Assembly: GCA_963792485.1 (NCBI GenBank)
Contig: CAWBWL010000013.1
Location: 1 to 64,000 of the forward strand
DNA length: 64,000 bases
Reading direction: 5' to 3'
DNA from: JANOYJ01 sp963792485
GTDB lineage: Bacteria; Pseudomonadota; Alphaproteobacteria; Rhizobiales; Rhizobiaceae
Each line of letters starts with the position of its first letter. The stretch's first letter is position 1. The notes beneath the pieces are model-generated. The model saw only the letters and a list, made by a program, of their open reading frames with translations. It had not been told where the DNA came from and made no database searches. The position numbers and the translations under genes are program-made. Below, piece by piece: positions 43,920-53,050 of the stretch.

Positions 43920-44647
43920 TGGCGCAGGAACCGCTTCTGAAAGTCCGAGGCGTCGAGACATATTATGGCAATATCCGCGCCTTGAAGGGCGTGGATATGG
44001 ATGTGTTTTCCGGCGAAGTCGTCACGCTGATCGGCGCCAATGGCGCGGGCAAATCGACGCTGATGATGACGATTTGCGGCTCACCGCAAGCGCGGCACGG
44101 AACTGTCACCTTCGACGGCACCGACATCACGCGCATGCCGACGCACGAGATCGCCCGGATGCGGATTTCGCAGTCGCCTGAGGGACGGCGGATTTTTGCA
44201 CGCATGAGCGTGCAGGAAAATCTGCAGATGGGCGCGAGCCTTGATAACCTCCAGTATTTTGACGAAGATGTGCGCAAGGTCTTCGACCTGTTCCCGCGCC
44301 TGAAGGAGCGCATCAACCAGCGCGGCGGCACTCTGTCGGGCGGCGAGCAGCAGATGCTGTCGATTGCGCGCGCGCTGATGGCGCGTCCCAAACTTTTGCT
44401 TCTTGACGAGCCCTCGCTCGGCTTGGCGCCGCTGATCGTCAAGCAGATTTTCGATGCCATCCGCGAGCTCAACAGACAAGAGAAACTGACCGTTTTCCTG
44501 GTCGAACAGAATGCGTTTGGCGCGCTGAAACTGGCCTCGCGCGGCTATGTGATGGTCAATGGCTCGATAACTTTGAGCGGTTCTGGCAAAGAGCTTCTTG
44601 CCAATCCGGAAGTGCGCGCCGCGTATCTGGAAGGCGGACATCACTGA
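43919..44647 (+). CDS. livF: Branched-chain amino acid ABC transporter ATP-binding protein LivF
   Basis: ATPase of 242 aa. Walker A GANGAGKST, signature LSGGEQQMLSIARAL, Walker B LLLLDEPSLGLAP and LVEQNAFGAL are all canonical LivF. Its ATG shares one base with the livG stop (TAATG), so its translation depends on passage through the extended LivG tail. It pairs with the extended LivG subunit. Confidence 0.95.
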   Translation: MAQEPLLKVRGVETYYGNIRALKGVDMDVFSGEVVTLIGANGAGKSTLMMTICGSPQARHGTVTFDGTDITRMPTHEIARMRISQSPEGRRIFARMSVQENLQMGASLDNLQYFDEDVRKVFDLFPRLKERINQRGGTLSGGEQQMLSIARALMARPKLLLLDEPSLGLAPLIVKQIFDAIRELNRQEKLTVFLVEQNAFGALKLASRGYVMVNGSITLSGSGKELLANPEVRAAYLEGGHH

Positions 44648-44659
44648 TGGGGAAACGTC

Positions 44660-45001
44660 ATGCTGCTTGATATTCTGACCGGCAAGGTGTTTGCGGGCGA
44701 ATACGCCTTCTTTCTGCTCGCCTGCGCGGCGGCGTGGATCACCGGAAAATCCTGCGCGCAGACTTGGCGGGGCCTGCCGGTTCTTGTGGTCTATGGCCTG
44801 CTCTTGGGGCTTGGCGTGCGGTTTCTGCATTTTGCGCTCTATGCCGCGCCGATGTTCTCGTTCAAGCACTACATTCTCGACACTTTGGTGCTGATCGCCG
44901 TTGCGAGTTTCGGCTACCAGTTCAAACGCACCAACCAAATGACCAGCCAATATCATTGGCTGTATGAAAAGACGTCGCCGCTGACGTGGAGAAACCGCTG
45001 A
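44660..45001 (+). CDS. Small membrane protein downstream of livF (probably DUF6867)
   Basis: Protein of 113 aa with three hydrophobic segments (about residues 14-31, 40-62 and 74-90) and a conserved-looking end (FKRTNQMTSQYHWLYEKTSPLTWR). I recall small proteins of this kind right behind livF in Hyphomicrobiales, annotated DUF6867, but could not check. It starts 12 bases after livF with GGGGAAACGTC before the ATG, so it is part of the operon. A role in assembly or regulation of the transporter is conjecture. Confidence 0.75.
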   Translation: MLLDILTGKVFAGEYAFFLLACAAAWITGKSCAQTWRGLPVLVVYGLLLGLGVRFLHFALYAAPMFSFKHYILDTLVLIAVASFGYQFKRTNQMTSQYHWLYEKTSPLTWRNR

Positions 45002-45156
45002 ATTAAGAATAATCGCTGATTGCGCGGGTGGAGCCTGAAATCCCGTGTGATTCAACGTGACATTTGCCGCGAAATCGGCAAACTTCGCCTCCAAGCGGCA
45101 AGCCACTGCCGCCGGGGTGAACAAACCCTCCAGAAAAAACCAATGGGAGCTACCAT

Positions 45157-46281
45157 ATGAAAAAGTCTCTACTTTCCGGCGTTGCGCTTGCGGCCATGAT
45201 GGCGTTCAGCGGCGCGGCCTGGGCGGACATTCTGATTGGCGTGGCCGGTCCGATCACCGGCCCGAACGCCGCTTTCGGCGCGCAGCTGCAGAAGGGCGCC
45301 GAGCAGGCGGCCGCTGACATCAACGCAGCCGGCGGCATCAATGGCGAAATGATCAAGCTGACCATCGGCGACGACGTTTCCGATCCGAAGCAGGGCATTT
45401 CCGTCGCCAACAAGTTCGTCGCGGACGGCGTGAAATACGTCGTCGGCCACTTCAACTCGGGCGTGACAATTCCGGCTTCCGACGTTTATGCCGAGAACGG
45501 CATTCTGGTCATGACCCCTTCGGCCACCAACCCGCAGCTGACAGAGCGCGGCCTGTGGAACACGTTCCGCACCTGCGGACGCGACGATCAGCAGGGCGCA
45601 GTCGCCGGCGGCTATCTGGCGGCCAATTTCAAGGACGCCAAGATCGCTGTCGTTCACGACAAGACACCTTACGGCCAAGGCCTTGCCGACGAAACCAAGA
45701 AGGCCGCGAATGCCGCCGGCGTGACTGAAGTCATGTATGAAGGCGTCAACATTGGCGACAAGGACTTCTCCTCCCTCATCACGAAGATGAAGGACAGCGG
45801 CGTCAGCGTTGTCTACTGGGGTGGCCTCCATACGGAAGCCGGTCTGTTGATGCGTCAGGCGGCTGACCAGGGCCTGAAGGCGCAGTTCATGTCTGGCGAC
45901 GGCATTGTGTCCAATGAACTGTCCTCGATCGCAGGTCCTGCTGTTGAAGGCACGCTGATGACGTTTGCTCCGGATCCTCGCAAGAACCCGGCTTCAAAGG
46001 AACTCGTCGAGAAGTTCCGCGCAGCCGGTTTTGAGCCGGAAGCCTACACGCTGTATTCCTATGCCGCTTTGCAGATCATCGCTGCTGCCGCCAACAAGGT
46101 CGGCAAGTCGGATGACGCGCAGGCCGTCGCTTCCGCCATCAAGGCCAGCGGCCCTTGGGCAACGGCAATCGGCGAAATCGGCTACAACGAAAAGGGCGAC
46201 ATCACCCGTCCGGATTACGTCATGTACACTTGGAAGAAGCAGGATGACGGCACGTTCACGTATATCGAGAACGCCAAGTAA
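45157..46281 (+). CDS. livK: Branched-chain amino acid-binding protein LivK/LivJ
   Basis: Periplasmic binding protein of 374 aa. The Sec-type signal (LLSGVALAAMMAFSGAAWA) is cut after residue 23, and the mature start DILIGVAGPITGPNAAFGAQ is the classic Leu/Ile/Val-binding protein sequence. SATNPQLTERG and FRTCGRDDQQG are further family blocks, with one Cys pair member visible. It has its own 155-base upstream region and a strong terminator behind it, so it can be expressed apart from and above livHMGF. AATGGGAG precedes the ATG. Confidence 0.95.
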   Translation: MKKSLLSGVALAAMMAFSGAAWADILIGVAGPITGPNAAFGAQLQKGAEQAAADINAAGGINGEMIKLTIGDDVSDPKQGISVANKFVADGVKYVVGHFNSGVTIPASDVYAENGILVMTPSATNPQLTERGLWNTFRTCGRDDQQGAVAGGYLAANFKDAKIAVVHDKTPYGQGLADETKKAANAAGVTEVMYEGVNIGDKDFSSLITKMKDSGVSVVYWGGLHTEAGLLMRQAADQGLKAQFMSGDGIVSNELSSIAGPAVEGTLMTFAPDPRKNPASKELVEKFRAAGFEPEAYTLYSYAALQIIAAAANKVGKSDDAQAVASAIKASGPWATAIGEIGYNEKGDITRPDYVMYTWKKQDDGTFTYIENAK

Positions 46282-46316
46282 TCATTTGCCGACTTAAGCT
46301 GGAATGGTTTGAGACG

Positions 46317-46346
46317 CCCGCCCGGAGCGATCCGGGCGGGTTTTTT
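46317..46346 (+). terminator. Rho-independent terminator after livK
   Basis: CCCGCCCGGA and TCCGGGCGGG form a perfect 10-bp GC-rich stem with a GCGA tetraloop, followed by six T. It is 35 bases after the livK stop and is the clearest intrinsic terminator of the window. Confidence 0.93.
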
Positions 46347-46484
46347 CTGATGCATTTATGAGCAATGCTGCAATGCGACCAATCTATTTGCACTGCAGCA
46401 AAATGCGCGATATGGACTGGATAAAAGTTCAGCCGGATGCGCCTGATCGGGCAGTCTGACCGGCTCGCGTTTGAGGGTTCACCG

Positions 46485-49400
46485 GTGCCGATTTCCAAGA
46501 TTCTCGTTGCCAACCGTTCAGAAATAGCCATCCGCGTGTTCCGCGCGGCCAATGAGCTCGGGCTCAAGACCGTCGCGATCTGGGCCGAGGAAGACAAGCT
46601 CGCACTTCACCGCTTCAAGGCGGACGAGAGCTATCAGGTTGGGCGCGGGCCGCATCTGGCGAAGGATATGGGGCCGATCGAGAGCTATCTGTCGATCCCG
46701 GAAATCATCCGCGTCGCCAAGCTCTCCGGCGCGGACGCCATTCATCCGGGGTATGGGCTCTTGTCGGAAAGCCCGGAATTTGCCGAAGCCTGCGCCGAGG
46801 CGGGGATCACCTTCATTGGACCATCCCCGGATACCATGCGGCGGCTTGGCAACAAGGTGGCGGCGCGCAATCTGGCGATTTCAATCAATGTGCCGGTGAT
46901 CCCGGCGACCGAACCGCTGCCGGACAATATTGGCGAGGTCAAGAAGCTGGCGGCGAAGATCGGCTATCCGCTGATGCTGAAAGCCTCATGGGGCGGCGGC
47001 GGGCGCGGCATGCGCACAATCCGGGCTGAGGCTGACCTCGAGCGCGAAGTGACCGAGGGCAAGCGCGAGGCAAGGGCGGCTTTCGGCAAGGACGAGGTCT
47101 ATCTCGAAAAGCTGATCGAGAGGGCGCGCCATGTCGAGGTGCAGGTGCTTGGCGACAAGCATGGCACTGTCGTGCATCTGTTCGAGCGCGACTGTTCAAT
47201 TCAGCGGCGGAACCAGAAGGTCGTCGAGCGGGCACCTGCGCCGTATCTGACCGAAAAGCAGCGGCAGGAAGTGTGCGGCTATGCGCTGAAAATCGCGCGC
47301 GAGACGAATTATCTGGCGGCGGGAACGGTCGAGTTCCTGATGAATGCGGACACGCAAGAGTTCTACTTCATCGAGGTCAATCCGCGCATCCAGGTCGAAC
47401 ATACGGTCACTGAAGAGGTGACCGGGATCGACATCGTCAAGGCGCAGATTCATGTGGTTGAAGGCGCGAAAATCGGCACGCCGGAATCTGGTGTTCCGGC
47501 GCAAAAGGACATTCAACTGAACGGCCACGCGCTGCAGTGCCGGATCACGACGGAAGACCCCGAGCAGAATTTCATTCCGGACTATGGCCGCATCACCGCC
47601 TATCGCGGGGCGACGGGGTTTGGCATCAGGCTCGACGGGGGCACGGCCTATTCGGGCGCTGTGATCACGCGGTTTTATGATCCGCTGCTCGAAAAAGTCA
47701 CCGCCTGGGCGCCGACGCCGCAGGAGACGATTGCGCGCATGGACCGGGCGCTGCGCGAATTCCGCATCAGGGGCGTGGCGACCAATTTGACGTTCCTGGA
47801 AGCGATCATCGGCCACCAGAGTTTCCGGGACAATTCCTATACGACGAAGTTCATCGACACGACGCCCGAGCTGTTCGAGCAGGTCAAACGCAAGGACCGC
47901 GCGACGAAGGTGATGAACTATATCGCTGACGTGACCGTCAATGGCCACCCGGAAGCGAAGGGCAGGGCAAAGCCGACCAAGGATGCAGCGCTGCCTCAGG
48001 TTCCTTACATGAATGGCGCGATCATTCCGGACGGCACCAAGCAGCTTCTGGATACACTGGGGCCGAAGAAGTTCGGCGAATGGATGCGTAGCCAGCGGCG
48101 CGTGCTTGTCACCGATACGACGATGCGCGACGGCCACCAATCGCTTCTCGCCACCCGCATCCGCACACGAGATATCGCCGATATTGCCGGCGCCTATGCG
48201 CGGGCGCTGCCGCAGCTCTTGTCGCTCGAATGCTGGGGCGGCGCGACGTTTGACGTGGCCATGCGGTTCCTCACCGAAGACCCATGGGAGCGGCTGGCGC
48301 TGATCCGCGAAGGCGCGCCAAACCTTCTCTTGCAAATGCTACTGCGCGGCGCGAACGGCGTCGGCTATACGAATTATGCGGACAATGTCGTCAAATATTT
48401 CGTGCGCGAGGCGGCGAAAGGCGGGGTTGATCTGTTCCGCGTGTTCGACTGCCTGAACTGGGTCGAGAACATGCGCGTGTCGATGGACGCGGTGCTGGAA
48501 GAGAACAGGCTGCTCGAAGCAGCGATCTGTTACACGGGCGATATTCTCAATTCCGCCCGGCCGAAATACGACCTCAAATATTACACCGGCATCACGAAGG
48601 ATCTGGAAAAGGCCGGGGCACATATCATTGCGGTCAAGGACATGGCCGGGCTCTTGAAGCCTGCGGCGGCGAAAGTTCTGTTCCGCGCCATGCGCGACAC
48701 GACGGATCTGCCGATCCACTTCCATACGCATGACACGTCCGGCGTTGGCGCGGCGACTGTGCTTGCCGCTGCGGAGGCCGGGGTTGATGTGATCGACGCG
48801 GCGATGGATGCGCTGTCCGGCAACACGTCGCAGCCTTGCCTTGGCTCGATTGTCGAAGCCTTGCGCGGCACCGAACGCGATACTGGCCTCGACCCGGTCT
48901 GGATCCGCAAGATATCGTTTTACTGGGAGGCTGTGCGCACGCAATATGCGGCGTTTGAGAGCGACCTCAAAGGTCCTGCCTCCGAAGTTTACCTGCACGA
49001 AATGCCGGGCGGGCAGTTTACCAATCTGAAGGAACAGGCGCGCTCGCTCGGGCTGGAGATGCGCTGGCATGAAGTGGCGCAGGCCTATGCGGACGCCAAC
49101 CAGATGTTTGGCGACATCGTCAAGGTGACGCCGTCCTCCAAGGTTGTCGGCGACATGGCGCTGATGATGGTGAGCCAGGATCTGACGGTTGCCGATGTCG
49201 AGAATCCGGACAAGGACATCGCGTTTCCAGAGTCTGTCGTCTCCATGCTGCGCGGCGATTTGGGTCAGCCGCCGGCTGGCTGGCCGAAAGGGCTGCAGAA
49301 GAAGGTGTTGAAGGGCGCGAAGCCGATCACGGTGCGCCCAGGTTCGCTGATTGCCGAGGCTGACCTTTCCCAGGAGCGCAAGGCGATTGAGACGAAGCTC

Positions 49401-49946
49401 GGGCGCATAATTTCCGACCAGGAGTTCGCCTCCTTTCTGATGTATCCGAAAGTCTTCACGGACTTCGCCAATGCCAGCGAGACTTACGGGCCGGTCTCGA
49501 TCCTGCCGACACAGGTCTATTTCTACGGGCTGAAATCCGAGGAGGAAGTCTTCGTCGACATGGAGCGCGGCAAGACGCTGGTGATCCGCTGCCTTGCCAT
49601 TGGCGATGCGGATGATCAGGGCATGATCACGGTGTTCTTCGAAATGAACGGCCAGCCGCGCCGCATCAAGGTGCCGGACCGGGCGCACGGGGCAAAGGGC
49701 GGCGGCGCGCGGCGTAAGGCCGAGCCCGGAAACTCCGCCCATGTCGGCGCGCCGATGCCGGGCGTCATCTCCACGATTGCCGTGCAGGCGGGGCAGGGTG
49801 TTTTGGCGGGCGACGTGCTGGTGTCGATTGAGGCGATGAAGATGGAGACGGCGCTGCATGCCGAGCGGGACGGGAAAGTTGCCGAGGTGCTGGTCAAGGC
49901 AGGGGACCAGATAGACGCGAAGGATTTGCTTGTGGTGTTTGGTTAG
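46485..49946 (+). CDS. pyc: Pyruvate carboxylase
   Basis: Biotin enzyme of 1153 aa that carboxylates pyruvate to oxaloacetate using ATP and bicarbonate, refilling the TCA cycle. Domains in order: biotin carboxylase (1 to about 460, starting ISKILVANRSEIAIRVFRAA), carboxyltransferase (about 540-1000, TDTTMRDGHQSLLATR with metal ligands), and the biotin carrier at the end with Lys1119 in EAMKMET. I chose the GTG at 46485, which gives the standard VPISKILVANRSE start; the ATG at 46437 would add 16 residues. Length matches the Rhizobium enzyme. Monocistronic, following the livK terminator. Confidence 0.96.
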   Translation: MPISKILVANRSEIAIRVFRAANELGLKTVAIWAEEDKLALHRFKADESYQVGRGPHLAKDMGPIESYLSIPEIIRVAKLSGADAIHPGYGLLSESPEFAEACAEAGITFIGPSPDTMRRLGNKVAARNLAISINVPVIPATEPLPDNIGEVKKLAAKIGYPLMLKASWGGGGRGMRTIRAEADLEREVTEGKREARAAFGKDEVYLEKLIERARHVEVQVLGDKHGTVVHLFERDCSIQRRNQKVVERAPAPYLTEKQRQEVCGYALKIARETNYLAAGTVEFLMNADTQEFYFIEVNPRIQVEHTVTEEVTGIDIVKAQIHVVEGAKIGTPESGVPAQKDIQLNGHALQCRITTEDPEQNFIPDYGRITAYRGATGFGIRLDGGTAYSGAVITRFYDPLLEKVTAWAPTPQETIARMDRALREFRIRGVATNLTFLEAIIGHQSFRDNSYTTKFIDTTPELFEQVKRKDRATKVMNYIADVTVNGHPEAKGRAKPTKDAALPQVPYMNGAIIPDGTKQLLDTLGPKKFGEWMRSQRRVLVTDTTMRDGHQSLLATRIRTRDIADIAGAYARALPQLLSLECWGGATFDVAMRFLTEDPWERLALIREGAPNLLLQMLLRGANGVGYTNYADNVVKYFVREAAKGGVDLFRVFDCLNWVENMRVSMDAVLEENRLLEAAICYTGDILNSARPKYDLKYYTGITKDLEKAGAHIIAVKDMAGLLKPAAAKVLFRAMRDTTDLPIHFHTHDTSGVGAATVLAAAEAGVDVIDAAMDALSGNTSQPCLGSIVEALRGTERDTGLDPVWIRKISFYWEAVRTQYAAFESDLKGPASEVYLHEMPGGQFTNLKEQARSLGLEMRWHEVAQAYADANQMFGDIVKVTPSSKVVGDMALMMVSQDLTVADVENPDKDIAFPESVVSMLRGDLGQPPAGWPKGLQKKVLKGAKPITVRPGSLIAEADLSQERKAIETKLGRIISDQEFASFLMYPKVFTDFANASETYGPVSILPTQVYFYGLKSEEEVFVDMERGKTLVIRCLAIGDADDQGMITVFFEMNGQPRRIKVPDRAHGAKGGGARRKAEPGNSAHVGAPMPGVISTIAVQAGQGVLAGDVLVSIEAMKMETALHAERDGKVAEVLVKAGDQIDAKDLLVVFG

Positions 49947-50060
49947 CTGTGGCGGCTTGTGCTTCATTATCGCTTCTGCGCCCGTCGACTATTTTCATCT
50001 CTTCATTGTGATTGTTCTCGACGGTAAATCTCGTTTCAATCAATTGACAATCCATTCGAA

Positions 50061-50090
50061 ACGTGCATAAACGTGCATAATCACGTTCAA
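50061..50090. promoter_or_regulatory. Tandem repeat operator ahead of DeoR-type gene
   Basis: ACGTGCATAA occurs twice in direct tandem (50061-50070, 50071-50080), followed by TCACGTTCAA, a partial inverted copy. It lies directly before the GTG of the DeoR-type regulator gene. Repeated sites of this kind are common operators for DeoR-family repressors; autoregulation is the likely use. Confidence 0.5.
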
Positions 50091-50098
50091 ACACGGCT

Positions 50099-50875
50099 GT
50101 GCCATCTTTGACCACTGACCTATTCCTCGCTGAACGACATTCCGAAATCCTTGAGCGGCTCCGATCGTCCGGGAAGGTGATTTCGGTTGAGCTGGCGCGC
50201 GAGTTTGATGTTTCTGAGGACACGATCCGGCGTGATTTGCGCGACTTGGCCGCTGCGGGCGAATGTGTTCGCGTTTATGGTGGCGCTTTGCCGGTTCATG
50301 CGCGCGATGTGCCGCTTGCCGAGCGTCTTGGAGACAGTATTGAACGCAAGCGAAAACTCGCCGCAATAATGGTCTCGATCATTGAGCCACATAGCATGTT
50401 GTTTCTGGACGCAGGTTCGACAAATGTGGCGGTGGCCAACTGCCTCCCGGATCACCTTGATCTCACCGTAGTCACGCATGCACCGCATGTTGCTGCGGCA
50501 GTGTGTGGCCGCCCGGGCGCCCGCCTCATGATGATTGGCGGGAAAGTCGACGAGAAAGTCGGAGCGGCGACGGGCGTTCATGCGCTTCGTCAACTTGAGA
50601 ATATCCGTCCGGATTTGTGTTTCGTCGGCGTCTGCGCGATTGACGGGGAACTCGGAGCGTCAGCCTTTGATCAGGATGACGCCGAATTCAAGCGGCAACT
50701 TCTCGCGCAGAGCCGCAGATCATTGGTCGGTGTGCTCAACGAAAAAATTCCTACGCAAGCGCCATTCATGTTCGCGCCGCTTTCCAAGTTCGACGTCATC
50801 GCTGTCGAACGCGATATTGACGCGCCAAAACTGGCCAACCTGAAGATTTTACCCAGCGCATTGTTGCGGGCCTAG
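50099..50875 (+). CDS. DeoR family transcriptional regulator
   Basis: Repressor-type protein of 258 aa. The N-terminal DeoR helix-turn-helix (ERHSEILERLRSSGKVISV, then SEDTIRRDLRDLAAAG, VYGGAL) is followed by the sugar-phosphate-sensing DeoRC domain with LDAGSTNVAVANCL and IGGKVDE. The start is GTG at 50099; a TTG three codons later is an alternative. An MFS transporter gene follows after 12 bases and is the probable target, together with the regulator itself. The effector is unknown, usually a phosphorylated sugar. Confidence 0.9.
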   Translation: MPSLTTDLFLAERHSEILERLRSSGKVISVELAREFDVSEDTIRRDLRDLAAAGECVRVYGGALPVHARDVPLAERLGDSIERKRKLAAIMVSIIEPHSMLFLDAGSTNVAVANCLPDHLDLTVVTHAPHVAAAVCGRPGARLMMIGGKVDEKVGAATGVHALRQLENIRPDLCFVGVCAIDGELGASAFDQDDAEFKRQLLAQSRRSLVGVLNEKIPTQAPFMFAPLSKFDVIAVERDIDAPKLANLKILPSALLRA

Positions 50876-50887
50876 GAGCAATCGCGA

Positions 50888-52075
50888 ATGACGATTACCG
50901 CCGTGTCTTCTGACTTGTCCTTCTCCATTCGCGGGCGCTGGGCTGTTGCGGCCATGTTTCTTGTCAACGGCTTTATCTTCGGCTCCTGGGCGCCGCAGAT
51001 TCCGTTCATGCTGCCGCGGCATGACATCACCGAGTTCACGCTCGGGCTGATGATTTTCATGATCGGCGTCGGCTCGGTTGGCGCGATGAGTTGGGCGGGG
51101 TGGCTGATCAATCATTTTGGCTCGCGCAAAGTGGTGATTGCTTTTGCGATTGGCGCGTGCCTGTCGCTTCCCGCCATTGTGCTCTCCCCGAGCATCCCGC
51201 TAGCCTGCATCGCTTTGGTCGCGATTGGCGGCTTTGGCGGGTCGATGGATGTAGCGATGAACGCCAACGCCGTTGAAGTCGAGTCACGGCTCAATCGCGC
51301 GATCATGTCATCCTCGCACGGATTCTGGAGCCTTGGCGGCTTTGTGGGCGGACTGGCAGGCGGGCCAATAATCCAGAAGTTCGGGGCCGAATGGCATTCA
51401 TTGCTCGCTTGCGGCGCGGCTCTCGCGGTCGTTGCAGCTGCCGCGCCGTTTCTGATTGTCGAGCCTGTGCATGCGGCAGATTCGCCTGACAAGCAGAAGT
51501 ACAAATGGCCGTCCGATCCAGCAGTCTACATTCTGGGGCTGATGGCGCTGTTCTGCATGGTGCCGGAAGGCGCGGTGCTGGATTGGGCGGCGCTCTATTT
51601 GCAGAAGACCTTTGAGGCGCCGATCTCCGTTGCAGGTCTCGCCTTCGCATTCTTTGCCGGCACCATGGCCGTCATGCGCTTTTTGGGCGACGGAGTGCGC
51701 AACCGCTTCGGTGCGGTGCGGACCATGCGCGTCTCGTGCCTCATCGCGGCCGCCGGTATGGTGGGCGGCGCGCTGGCGCCAAATGAATGGGTGGCGATTG
51801 CCGCGTTTGCGTTTGCAGGGCTTGGCATTGCCAACACAGTCCCAATCGCTTTTTCGGCAGCGGGCAACCATCCGGGTGTGTCGCCGGGCGCGGGCATTTC
51901 GACTGTCACGATGATGGGCTATTCCGGCATCTTGTTTGCGCCTTCGCTGATCGGCTTTGTCGCCGAATCCATCGGCTATCGGGTAACTTATTTCGTACTG
52001 GCGGCGCTGCTGGTGATTGTGGCGCTGCTGGCGCAGAGGGCGTCGGCGGCGGAGCGGGCTCTGCCCGCCGCATAG
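50888..52075 (+). CDS. MFS transporter, YbjJ-like
   Basis: Membrane transporter of 395 aa with about 12 hydrophobic helices. FIFGSWAPQIPFMLPRH in the first loop, the NANAVEVESRLNRAIMSSSHGFWSLGG region after helix 4, and FRFLGDGVRNRFG-like residues (MRFLGDGVRNRFGAVR) in the central loop are typical of the YbjJ-like MFS group. It is coupled to the DeoR-type regulator, suggesting sugar or metabolite transport; direction and substrate are unknown. Its 3' end overlaps the convergent LysR gene by 88 bases. Confidence 0.87.
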   Translation: MTITAVSSDLSFSIRGRWAVAAMFLVNGFIFGSWAPQIPFMLPRHDITEFTLGLMIFMIGVGSVGAMSWAGWLINHFGSRKVVIAFAIGACLSLPAIVLSPSIPLACIALVAIGGFGGSMDVAMNANAVEVESRLNRAIMSSSHGFWSLGGFVGGLAGGPIIQKFGAEWHSLLACGAALAVVAAAAPFLIVEPVHAADSPDKQKYKWPSDPAVYILGLMALFCMVPEGAVLDWAALYLQKTFEAPISVAGLAFAFFAGTMAVMRFLGDGVRNRFGAVRTMRVSCLIAAAGMVGGALAPNEWVAIAAFAFAGLGIANTVPIAFSAAGNHPGVSPGAGISTVTMMGYSGILFAPSLIGFVAESIGYRVTYFVLAALLVIVALLAQRASAAERALPAA

Positions 52076-52962
52076 CGCTTCAATGCCGGGTGCAGGAAAT
52101 CCAGCACGCGGCGGATGCGGGCGGAGGTGCGCAAGTCTTCATGGATCGCCAGCCATAGCGGCAGGGACGGGAGCGGCAGGTCCGGCAGCAGCGGCTCGAC
52201 GCTTGGCTCGCGGGCGATAAGGGAGGCCTGCGCGAAGCCTACGCCAAGGCCGGCCTTGACTGCTTCCCAGGCGACGAACTGATTGTCGGTGCGAAAAGCG
52301 AAAGCGTGCCGGTCTATGCGCACGCCGAACTGCGCGAAGCCTTTGATGATCTCGTCACTGCGGTCCCATCCGATCAGCCGGTGCCCAACGAGGTCAGGCG
52401 GCTCGACGGGCCTTCCAGCAACGATCAAGATAGGTGATGCTGCGCAGACAGCGAGCGGCAGGTCGGCGACATGGCGCGCCACAAGGTCATTTTGAACAGG
52501 CCGCACCATACGCACGGCAATGTCGGCGTCGCGCGCAAGGAGATTGCCGATCTGGTTTGAGGCGACGAGTTCGATCTCGATGTCCGGCTCTTCGTCCGCG
52601 AAATCCGCGAGAATTGAAGGTAGGACATAAGCGGCGACCACCTCGCTTGCGGTGATCCGCACTGTGCCTGCAATCTTGTTTGCCGAGCCTGCGGCCAAGC
52701 GTGCGAAGCCTATTGCTGACTCAGCCATTGGTTCGGCGCGCTCGAACAGGGCAGCACCCTTTTCGGTAAGCTGGAAGCCATCGCGACCGCGTTGGAACAG
52801 AATGACGTCAAGGCTCGCTTCAAGCTCGTTGATGTGTCTGCCAATAGTTGGCTGCGTCGTCGCCAGGGCGCGGGCGGCCGCCGAGAGCGAGCCTTGACGC
52901 GCGACGGCGAGAAAGCTGCGGATCAGGGCCCAGTCAGGTTCGACAGTTTCTGGCATATTCAT
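51988..52962 (-). CDS. LysR family transcriptional regulator
   Basis: Regulator of 324 aa. The helix-turn-helix (WALIRSFLAVARQGSLSAAARALATTQPTIGRHI) spans about residues 10-66 and the effector domain starts around 95. The C-terminal 30 residues are an Ala/Ser-rich tail formed where the gene runs into the MFS gene, and may be unimportant. It is divergent from the NAD-binding protein gene at 53051, with an 88-base gap, so it probably controls that gene. Confidence 0.88.
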   Translation of the reverse strand: MNMPETVEPDWALIRSFLAVARQGSLSAAARALATTQPTIGRHINELEASLDVILFQRGRDGFQLTEKGAALFERAEPMAESAIGFARLAAGSANKIAGTVRITASEVVAAYVLPSILADFADEEPDIEIELVASNQIGNLLARDADIAVRMVRPVQNDLVARHVADLPLAVCAASPILIVAGRPVEPPDLVGHRLIGWDRSDEIIKGFAQFGVRIDRHAFAFRTDNQFVAWEAVKAGLGVGFAQASLIAREPSVEPLLPDLPLPSLPLWLAIHEDLRTSARIRRVLDFLHPALKRYAAGRARSAADALCASSATITSSAASTK

Positions 52963-53050
52963 AAATGTATATCAAACATGCACATCTTAGCAATCGTCAT
53001 GTGTTTTTGAACGTCATATTCTGATGTGGAAACTTGGAAAGGAGTTCAAA

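Noticed and set aside
48339..49967. 542-codon open frame antisense to pyc, with another at 47196-48335
   Set aside because: Same shadow effect; composition is atypical for protein and pyc on the other strand is unmistakable.
50061..50080. CRISPR or satellite repeat
   Set aside because: Only two adjacent decamers without spacers; better explained as an operator.
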